Shown one piece after another: positions 11,584-15,347 of a stretch of DNA of 15,347 nt. Under the pieces are notes generated by a model that saw only the letters and a program-made list of their open reading frames with translations, ran no database searches and had not been told where the DNA came from. The DNA comes from JACRGC01 sp035288785 (GTDB taxonomy: Archaea > Micrarchaeota > Micrarchaeia > Norongarragalinales > SBBD01), in NCBI GenBank assembly GCA_035288785.1, contig DATDZF010000092.1, forward strand, positions 1-15,347, in the 5' to 3' direction. Both the position numbers and the translations under genes were made by a program. Positions within the stretch are counted from its first letter, which is position 1, and each line of letters starts with the position of its first letter.

Positions 11584-12471
11584 ATGAATAGGAAAACAAT
11601 TTTGATCGGGATTGCCATTGCGCTCCTAGTCGTTTTGATCCTGCATTTTGCGTACAAGCCCGAAAAATTCTATTTTGACCCGGGCGGCAGGGCGCATTAT
11701 CCCGCAAGCCGGGGGCAGGTGGAATTTTCAGAGGAGAGAATATCGGAGGATGCGGATTATTCGGTTTTTAGGGTAATTTATTCGGCTAACGGGACGGATG
11801 TCTACTCCAAATTATGGCTCCCGAAAACAGCCGGGAAGCACGGGGCAGTGCTATTCCTTCCAGGCGCAGGGGGGACCAAGGATGCAGGGATAGACTATGC
11901 GGAGATGTTCCGTGGGAAAGGCATTGCAGTTATGGCAATTGACCAGCGCGGCTTTGGCGAAAGCAAGGAGGTATTTGCCGAAAGCATCGATGCCGAATAC
12001 GATAAATTTATGCGTGGCGCCGAACCCATGGCAACGCTCATGGTCTTCGATGCGCTTAGGGCATTTGATTACCTGAACCAGAAAGGGACCATTGATCGGG
12101 CCAAAATAGTGGTGCTGGGGGAAAGCATGGGCGGGAGAAATGCAATAATTGCGGCCGCGATCGAACCCCGGTTCAAGATGGCAATTGGCATTTCAACCGG
12201 CGGGTACGGGCTTCCAGATGCGGGAAATGCGAACACCACCCGATTCCTCCGCACATTTGACCCGGACAATTATATTGCGCTAATTTCGCCACGTAAGGTG
12301 GTGATTTTCCACTCCGAGAATGACAAGACGCAACCGTTTGAGATCGGCCTCAAATCATTCAATCTGGCAAGGGAGCCAAAGAGCTTCTATCGGGTAACGG
12401 AAGCTACGCATGGGCTTTCCCAGAGCATGAAACCGAACGTAATCAAGGAGGTTGAGGAAGCGGTCAAATAG
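11584..12471 (+). CDS. Membrane-anchored alpha/beta hydrolase
   Basis: A 295-aa hydrolase with an N-terminal membrane helix (residues 4-23, basic MNRK before it) and the catalytic domain probably outside. Seen: FLPGAGGTKD (oxyanion region), AIDQRGFGES, nucleophile elbow LGESMGGRNA with Ser181, acid Asp247 in HSENDKTQPFE and His276 in ATHGLSQ. This looks like the dienelactone-hydrolase/prolyl-oligopeptidase-like branch. The frame is open to 11500, but ATG 11584 is chosen: AGGTGG lies 10 nt upstream and the helix starts at once. It shares the fold, not close sequence, with the lipoprotein hydrolase before it; both seem to be exported enzymes with an unknown common substrate. Confidence 0.87.
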   Translation: MNRKTILIGIAIALLVVLILHFAYKPEKFYFDPGGRAHYPASRGQVEFSEERISEDADYSVFRVIYSANGTDVYSKLWLPKTAGKHGAVLFLPGAGGTKDAGIDYAEMFRGKGIAVMAIDQRGFGESKEVFAESIDAEYDKFMRGAEPMATLMVFDALRAFDYLNQKGTIDRAKIVVLGESMGGRNAIIAAAIEPRFKMAIGISTGGYGLPDAGNANTTRFLRTFDPDNYIALISPRKVVIFHSENDKTQPFEIGLKSFNLAREPKSFYRVTEATHGLSQSMKPNVIKEVEEAVK

Positions 12472-12553
12472 AAATGCATCCGGTGCCTGGTTTTGAAAAT
12501 GAAGTGAAATTAGTAACAATATGCAACTTTACAATCCCAATCAAATCCCCACC

Positions 12554-13228
12554 CTAATGCCTCTCAAAGAGATGGGGGGCCTTCCTTTTTGCAACAGCGA
12601 GCGCAAGGATGAAGGATTGCGGGTTGGCGTTGAAATACCTTGCAATCATTTCGGCCTGGGCTTTAGGAACGGGAGAGACTGGCAAAGCAACACCCATCCT
12701 AGTTGCACGGACGGCCAAACGGCGATAAATGTCTGGCCTCCACATGGATTCGGCAAAGTGAGTACTAAATTCAAACCCTACCTGCGGATCTATCTTTGCG
12801 AGGCCATCGGAAATGGCATCAACACTAGTCGGAACCTTCCATCCAGTTGCCATGATGGGTTTTGGCGCGTCCCTTTCTGAAGCAATATGCCTTAAGGCTG
12901 CAATTATCGCACCTTTATGTTGTTTGAACACTCGCTCAACAACGCTAAAATCGGCGGATTCCTTCCTTTCCCTTTGTTTAAATCGGTGATGGTCGTGAAG
13001 AGCCATAATCCCTTCGGCGTAGAGATCGGGCTGCAGATGGCCAAGTACGAGCAGCATCGAAGCACGGGCGCTCACCAGTGCATTGGTGCGCCCCCCTTCG
13101 GAAAATTTATTTGCGAGTTCGCGAAAATTGTCCATGTACTGATTGCTTAAACAAGGGATTTTAATCCATCGGTCTAAGGATTTTAGGGCGGCGGCCCCTG
13201 CCTTTTCGCAAATAGCCTGAAAGCGCAT
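12554..13228 (-). CDS. Hypothetical soluble protein after the ABC permeases
   Basis: A 224-aa protein with no domain that I recognise. It is mainly helix-forming, with no signal peptide or membrane segment; features include a histidine cluster (ALHDHHRFKQRERKE), two cysteines near the N-terminus and a basic end (AVAKRKAPHLFERH). The start is uncertain: ATG 13228 is used, with GGAG 12 nt upstream; a TTG at 13246 in the same frame lies only 5 nt after the permease stop. Position and strand suggest co-transcription with the permeases, but nothing in the sequence ties it to transport. It could be a regulator or an unrelated passenger. Confidence 0.65.
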   Translation of the reverse strand: MRFQAICEKAGAAALKSLDRWIKIPCLSNQYMDNFRELANKFSEGGRTNALVSARASMLLVLGHLQPDLYAEGIMALHDHHRFKQRERKESADFSVVERVFKQHKGAIIAALRHIASERDAPKPIMATGWKVPTSVDAISDGLAKIDPQVGFEFSTHFAESMWRPDIYRRLAVRATRMGVALPVSPVPKAQAEMIARYFNANPQSFILALAVAKRKAPHLFERH

Positions 13229-13251
13229 CAATGGGCATTTCTCCAACCTTT

Positions 13252-14280
13252 TCAGGCAAAGTTCCGCCTCATATTCCGGATCGCCAGCATGGCGGCAAGG
13301 AAAAAGGCCGCAGCCACGAATCCAAGCACTGCAATTGTAAGGGCAAGCTCCATCCCCAAATGGCTGCTTGAGACCCTTGCCATTATTACGGTTGGGAAGA
13401 AGGGGGAAAAAATGCTGTATGGGAGGATGCCAAGCATCGGGATTGCCATCCCGGCAAGGGATGAGATCGCATTTGCCTCCTTAACCGATGACGCGGTGCA
13501 GGAGATGATCGTGCTGAGTGAAACGGTTATGATTGAGAACATCGCCGCAACAGCTGCAAGGGCCCAGATGTTGAGGACTTCGACCCGGCTGGAAATGAAT
13601 AGGAGCCATATGACGGATAGCAGGGTGGAAACGGCCATGTACGGGAGCACTTTTATCTGGGCGATCTGGAAATCACTGATTGGTGAAACGAGCAGCAGCT
13701 CAATTGCCTTGGTTTTCCTCTCCACCAAGATGCCTTGGAGCGTGAAGCCCATGACGATGAACGCGGGAAGGATGATCGCGATCGGGACGATCAAGCCGTA
13801 ATTGAGCGGAAGGAAAGCGAAATCGCCGTCCATGGTGCCCGAAATCTCATAGGCGACGCCCTCTTTTTCCAGGGCCTGCTCAAAGGACACGAGCTCGGCG
13901 GCATCCCTTATTTTGGAGATGGCGTACCCTGAAAAAACGTTTGCAACGTCGCTTTTTACCTCATTGCTGGAGGTGTTGAAGGCAACCCGGATTGACCCAA
14001 GCCGCCTTGCCGGCTGCACACCCGATTGGTAAGTCGTAAGCCCCTCCGGAGTCCTTACCTGCACATTTACGCCATTTTCCTGCAGCCGGCCAACAAGGTC
14101 GGCATTGTAGGAATCCAGCTCAACTGTCACGGGAAAGTTGGTGTTGTTTATTGACGAGTAGAATTGGTAGAGGAAAAGGAGTGCGGAGATGATCGTGAAT
14201 TGGAGGAGGATGCTGATAAGGAATACCTTGTCGGTAACCAGGTCAGTTGCCTCCTTTTTTGCGAATTCCCCTATGCCCAT
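13252..14280 (-). CDS. ABC-2 type transporter permease (NatB-like)
   Basis: A 342-aa membrane protein with the ABC-2 permease plan: one N-terminal helix (about 19-39), a large external domain (about 40-150), then about five or six helices. The cytoplasmic stretch ERKTKAIELLLVSPISDFQI is the conserved loop that touches the ATPase in NatB-like exporters. It would form half of an exporter; the substrate is unknown. ATG 14280 follows the stop of the upstream permease by one base (TGA-C-ATG), so the two are surely co-translated. The ATPase gene is not within the window and would be expected upstream, past 15347. Confidence 0.88.
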   Translation of the reverse strand: MGIGEFAKKEATDLVTDKVFLISILLQFTIISALLFLYQFYSSINNTNFPVTVELDSYNADLVGRLQENGVNVQVRTPEGLTTYQSGVQPARRLGSIRVAFNTSSNEVKSDVANVFSGYAISKIRDAAELVSFEQALEKEGVAYEISGTMDGDFAFLPLNYGLIVPIAIILPAFIVMGFTLQGILVERKTKAIELLLVSPISDFQIAQIKVLPYMAVSTLLSVIWLLFISSRVEVLNIWALAAVAAMFSIITVSLSTIISCTASSVKEANAISSLAGMAIPMLGILPYSIFSPFFPTVIMARVSSSHLGMELALTIAVLGFVAAAFFLAAMLAIRNMRRNFA

Positions 14281-14281
14281 G

Positions 14282-15347
14282 TCAGATCAGCCTGCTCAGA
14301 ACGGTTTCATTGTACACGAAATGCAGAATTATTGCAATGGAAAGGCCCAAATAAGGCCGCCTTGCCCCGTAGCCCGCGCCCATTATGAGGGTAAAGAGGG
14401 AATGGGCGGCAATTGGAATCGCGCGCAATGGGATGAACTCTAGGTGCGGCGCGAAAAGGACGCTTTCGCAGATCCCAAAGGAAAGCCCGATGATCGCGCC
14501 CCAAAGCGCGCCCTCACTCCAATTGCTTGGCTTCATGACCCCCAATGGAATGAATTTGAGCGATTCTTCCATTGCAGCGAGGAGGAAAATAACAATCCAG
14601 TAGCTGGAGCTTATGAATAGGAGGATGCCAAGGGAGATTACCTGCACCGGCAAGGTGAGGCAGAATGCAACAAAGCCCATTGCGAATGCAGAGTATGCCG
14701 GTTTCCCCAGGAGTTCTTGCATCCCCTCATAGAGCTGCGCGATGCCGGGGTTCAGTGAGAACGCGAATTTTTCCGTTGAGAAGGCGGCTACGCTTAGGAG
14801 GTTTGCCGAAATGATTGCCAGCAGAAGCAAAAGGAGCGTTTCCAGCGGGAAGGGGGTTAGGATGCCAGATACCTGATAGCTTATGTACGTTACTGGCGAA
14901 ACGGAGGAAAATTCCGCAAGGTAGGGGTTTATCCTAAGGAGGGAAATGATGAAGAGGAATGAAAAGACGATGGTTGAGACGATCCCGGACGCAAGAGTGG
15001 CATTCTTCACATTCGAGCTTATTGTCGAGACCAGCCCATTGAGGGAAATTATCAGGAGGGAAATTGCGGAAAGCATCACCAATCCTCCAAGGAAATTTAC
15101 GAAATTTAGGCCGAATGCCCCCAAAACAAGCATCCATACGAAGGAGGCAAAAATTGCAAACGCAAGGTTCGCAAACACCTTGGCCAGGAATATCTTCCTC
15201 CGGTCAATCGGAAGGGAGAAGAGCGCCTCGAGCATCTTGTTTTCCCGGTCGTAGGAAATGCTCTGGATTATGGGCAGGCACCAAAGGAGCAAGGGCGAAA
15301 AAATTATGAACGGGGAGATTATGCCTTTTACGAAAGGCTCGATGGAA
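14282..15347 (-). CDS. ABC-2 permease fused to PrsW/CPBP-like intramembrane protease (5' end missing)
   Basis: The frame is open to the window edge (upstream codons read IEPFVKGIISPF...), so the N-terminus lies beyond 15347 and an internal start at 15292 is not used. The first visible part is a permease, with the ATPase-contact loop YDRENKMLEALFSLPIDRRKIFLAKV and several helices. The last 150 residues or so form a second membrane domain with protease motifs in order: AMEESLKFIP (E-E-x2-K), SFGICESVLF (Glu), AAHSLFTLIMGAGYG (His) and ILHFVYNETVL (H-x3-N). That order matches PrsW-type and related CPBP intramembrane metalloproteases. Fusions of ABC-2 permease and CPBP domains are known in other prokaryotes. 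A NatB-like exporter that also cuts membrane proteins or peptides is the likely role. Confidence 0.82.
   Translation of the reverse strand, partial: SIEPFVKGIISPFIIFSPLLLWCLPIIQSISYDRENKMLEALFSLPIDRRKIFLAKVFANLAFAIFASFVWMLVLGAFGLNFVNFLGGLVMLSAISLLIISLNGLVSTISSNVKNATLASGIVSTIVFSFLFIISLLRINPYLAEFSSVSPVTYISYQVSGILTPFPLETLLLLLLAIISANLLSVAAFSTEKFAFSLNPGIAQLYEGMQELLGKPAYSAFAMGFVAFCLTLPVQVISLGILLFISSSYWIVIFLLAAMEESLKFIPLGVMKPSNWSEGALWGAIIGLSFGICESVLFAPHLEFIPLRAIPIAAHSLFTLIMGAGYGARRPYLGLSIAIILHFVYNETVLSRLI

Noticed and set aside
13201..13250. AAAAGGTTGGAGAAATG after the permease stop resembles the ribosome part of the array leaders.
   Set aside because: No GTTCA-N8-TGAAC palindrome accompanies it, and that ATG opens only a 24-codon frame.

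Overview
The window looks like a chromosomal segment of an archaeon, most likely a DPANN-type lineage such as Diapherotrites/Micrarchaeota; that taxonomic guess is inference. The archaeal signs are TATA boxes about 25 nt ahead of start codons (one gene apparently leaderless), GGTG-type Shine-Dalgarno sites, T-rich 3' ends, a deoxyhypusine-synthase-family gene, an archaeal-type DUF5654-like membrane protein and a surface protein rich in N-glycosylation sequons. No rRNA, tRNA, IS element or CRISPR array was seen.

Region 1 (1-3192, all minus strand) is the unusual part. Small secreted or lipid-anchored cysteine-rich proteins, a three-helix membrane protein and three related small proteins with an F/L-Y/F-x-RL-x2-HL start lie head to tail. 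Six consecutive genes (starts at 703, 1065, 1459, 1882, 2228 and 2612) each carry the same 18-bp imperfect palindrome GTTCA-N8-TGAAC, with its 5' edge 35-39 nt before the ATG, then an A-rich spacer and usually a GGTG ribosome site. The leader is shared by unrelated gene families, so simple gene duplication does not explain it. One gene in the array appears frameshifted.

Region 2 (3225-4379, minus) has a GNAT acetyltransferase and two small membrane proteins (LiaF/DUF5668-like and DUF5654-like).

Region 3 (4633-8596) is a polyamine block: a deoxyhypusine-synthase-family enzyme (+), convergent with an aguB-aguA pair (-; agmatine to N-carbamoylputrescine to putrescine), which is divergent from speD (+; pyruvoyl-dependent AdoMet decarboxylase or arginine decarboxylase). 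The synthase keeps the catalytic lysine but has replaced residues that hold spermidine in canonical enzymes, so it may be a homospermidine synthase (SpeY-like) rather than the hypusine enzyme. The roughly 400 bp between aguB and speD holds a palindromic TATA region, nested inverted repeats and a strong speD promoter.

Region 4 (8751-12471, plus) has a two-helix membrane protein translationally coupled to a large fibronectin-III-like surface protein, then a lipoprotein alpha/beta hydrolase and a membrane-anchored alpha/beta hydrolase.

Region 5 (12554-15347, minus) is an ABC-2 exporter operon. The first gene, cut by the window end, fuses a permease to a PrsW/CPBP-like intramembrane protease domain; a second permease follows 1 nt later, then an unrecognised soluble protein.
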